64,000 bases of DNA from Antedon bifida. Lineage: Eukaryota; Echinodermata; Crinoidea; Comatulida; Antedonidae. Made by a program: the position numbers and the translations under genes. Below are positions 62,501 to 64,000 of the stretch, piece after piece. The notes under the pieces were generated by a model. That model had not been told where the DNA came from. It saw only the letters and a program-made list of their open reading frames with translations, and ran no database searches. The stretch's first letter is position 1; the number at the start of each line of letters is the position of its first letter. The DNA lies in assembly GCA_963402885.1 (NCBI GenBank), contig OY727093.1:10055501-10119500 (forward strand), in the 5' to 3' direction.

Positions 62501-64000
62501 CCCTAAGGGTCACGTTGTGTCACCGGCAGCCAACTACGGCACCATTACGCCTGTCCACGACAGTGGCTTGTTAGTACACCTGGTAACCCCCTAAATCTAA
62601 GCTTTTTTACACAACAAACTAAGAAATGTAATGTTTTGTTGCAGCCTTATAAAAGAAGGTCGTCTTGAGATAACAACTGGAGGCTGGGTGATGAATGATG
62701 AGGCTAATACTCATTATTATGCTATGATAGATCAATTAATAGAAGGACACGAATGGTTAAATGATCATATTGGTAAGATAATTACATATTTACATTTGGC
62801 ATCATCATCGTCACTTTCATATCCATTGTTGTTCTCACTTTTCAAATTCAAATTTAATTTTTCAAATTCACCTCCCTATAATAATTGCCTTATTACAATT
62901 ATAATCATTAGTGTCTGCACATTCATAATATTTTTTTTTGATTTTCGCGTTGCTGTTCTATTGTTAGTCAACTGAAGCTATTGTTAATTGAAAGGCTTGT
63001 TACATAACCATTACACCAAACTCGCATACACATGCTTGTAGTGAAATTAGCCTAAATCACAAACAGCATTAAGACACACACAAATATATATATTTATTTT
63101 TTCCCGGAGAAATCTTATGTAGGAGAATTTTACAGTAGGCGGAGGTATGCACTCTCGGAGTGGCTTTCTAGTTTATAATTATAATAATCATATCTTTTTT
63201 CATTACTGTTGTCACCATTAATGTCAATACTGAACATTTACCCATATTGCTATATGAAATTATCTTCATTGTCAAATCATCATCTCAAAAGTTTAAAGCT
63301 GTGTTGTTATTTGTTACCAGGTGTAAAACCTAAGAATGGCTGGGCGATAGATCCATTTGGACTATCACCAACCATGGCTTACATTCTTCAGCGTATGGGC
63401 CTAGAAAATATGGTTATTCAGCGTGCCCATTACACTATAAAGAAGTACCTAGCAGCATCACAAAATTTGGAATTTATGTGGAGGCAAAACTGGGGTAAGT
63501 TTTAAATGAAGTTTTGAAGTGATTTCATTGAAATGCTTGTTTATATAAGTCTTTTTAGTCTTTTTTGTTTTGTTTAATCTTAAGCTCTTTCTACAAATAT
63601 TATGTAACCAAATAATGTGATGTGCCCCCATATGGATGTGATGATGTCATATCACTACCATATTTAAGCATATCACTACCACCATATTTGGACACATCAC
63701 ACTTTTTTTTTGTCAAACTAGTTATATATATAGTGTATACAGAGCTTTATACAAAATGAAGACATAACGTGATCGAAATATAAGATGCTTATTTAATGTT
63801 CAATCCTGAATGCCTCTAGCAGTGCGTTAGCTGTTCAACATTATAAAAACTCTTCAATTTCATATTAAAACAATTCTTATTTTTCTATAGACCATGGTTC
63901 CAGCACTGATATGTTTACCCACTTGATGCCCTTCTACAGCTATGATGTTCCGCATACATGTGGACCAGACCCTAAGGTTTGCTGTCAATTTGACTTTAAG
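59506..64000 (+). CDS. MAN2A1: Golgi alpha-mannosidase II, 5' part (runs off window)
   Basis: Type II Golgi glycoside hydrolase (GH38) that trims two mannoses from the hybrid N-glycan after GlcNAc transfer. Exons 59506-59643, 60012-60365, 61137-61281, 62007-62178, 62645-62772, 63321-63494 and 63891-64000 (continuing) are all in phase and give the first 408 residues. Residues 1-7 are basic, followed by the signal anchor [20 protein letters not shown]; a stem with coiled-coil character follows. The catalytic domain starts at [29 protein letters not shown] supplies two zinc ligands (H209, D211), and WAIDPFG supplies the predicted nucleophile D323. [14 protein letters not shown] near the end is diagnostic. 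One oddity: the conserved DPFGHS reads DPFGLS. MAN2A1 versus MAN2A2 cannot be separated for an invertebrate gene. Confidence 0.93.
60619..60956. mobile_element. 338-bp MITE, PIF/Harbinger-like, TAA duplication
   Basis: Inverted ends of about 53 bp (TGCACTTGTCAATTGTATGA at the left, its complement with one change at the right) run through CGACCCCCGGGAGAGGTGCG. TAA flanks both sides (60616-60618, 60957-60959). The interior repeats GACGCACC in both orientations. Nearly identical arms imply a young insertion. It lies in intron 2 of mannosidase II. Confidence 0.85.
61290..61595 (+). repeat. tRNA-Ser/Leu-derived SINE
   Basis: The A box is in GTGGCCGAGTGGTTAAGAC near 61299-61317 and a B-box-like GGTTTGAGGCTC follows near 61355, then a tRNA-unrelated body (CCTCTGGGAGACCAGTC) and an A-rich end with AATAAAATATTTCAATCAAA. 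It starts within about 10 bases of the exon 3 donor of mannosidase II. Confidence 0.7.
63620..63750. repeat. second copy of the MITE family at 12791-12931
   Basis: Shares TGATGTCATAT, ATCACTACCATATTT, ACATCACACTTTTTTTTTG and a terminal ACAGAGCTTT with the SV2-like intron copy. Intronic in mannosidase II. Confidence 0.55.

Overview
This is AT-rich, intron-rich animal nuclear DNA. The genes have short exons, standard GT-AG junctions and long, repeat-filled introns. The gene set (MyD88, a lectin/kringle transmembrane receptor, SV2-like transporter, CRAL-TRIO protein, Golgi alpha-mannosidase II, long-chain acyl-CoA dehydrogenase) and the foldback-type transposons suggest a marine invertebrate deuterostome, most likely an echinoderm. 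I cannot name the species. All gene models were assembled by eye from splice consensus, reading phase and recalled family sequences; none has been tested against transcripts.

Layout. 1324-2896 (+): three-exon carbohydrate sulfotransferase with an N-terminal membrane anchor. 3261-6168 (-): six-exon CRAL-TRIO lipid-transfer protein, tail-to-tail with the first gene. 7042-11468: two large palindromic mobile elements, the larger holding a SINE-type tail that is itself split by a smaller foldback element. 11821-17805 (+): ten-exon SV2/SVOP-like transporter. 20020-31721 (+): eleven-exon receptor of about 959 residues with an EMI-like segment, two C-type lectin domains, a kringle, EGF/laminin-EGF-like cysteine repeats, one membrane span and a tail of about 400 residues. 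35137-39273 (+): MYD88 with an unusual N-terminal extension of about 220 residues. 43002-59092 (+): a tandem triplet of long-chain acyl-CoA dehydrogenase genes; the first copy is a pseudogene, the other two are intact 426-codon frames. 59506-64000 (+): 5' part of Golgi alpha-mannosidase II, running off the window.

Functional links. The receptor and MYD88 are adjacent and co-oriented, and both belong to families used in innate recognition or signalling; a shared pathway is only a suggestion from position. Sulfotransferase and mannosidase II are both Golgi glycan enzymes but lie at opposite ends of the window. The dehydrogenase cluster is a case of recent local duplication, decay and exon-level rearrangement. 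All copies have lost two FAD-contact motifs while the intact ones keep the catalytic glutamate.

The non-coding DNA is rich in small inverted-repeat elements (PIF/Harbinger-like MITEs with TAA or TTA target duplications, a MITE with a TTATA duplication), tRNA-derived SINEs, LINE fragments and short tandem duplications. The palindrome AGGCCT, usually as TAGGCCTA, is strikingly frequent between genes and in introns.
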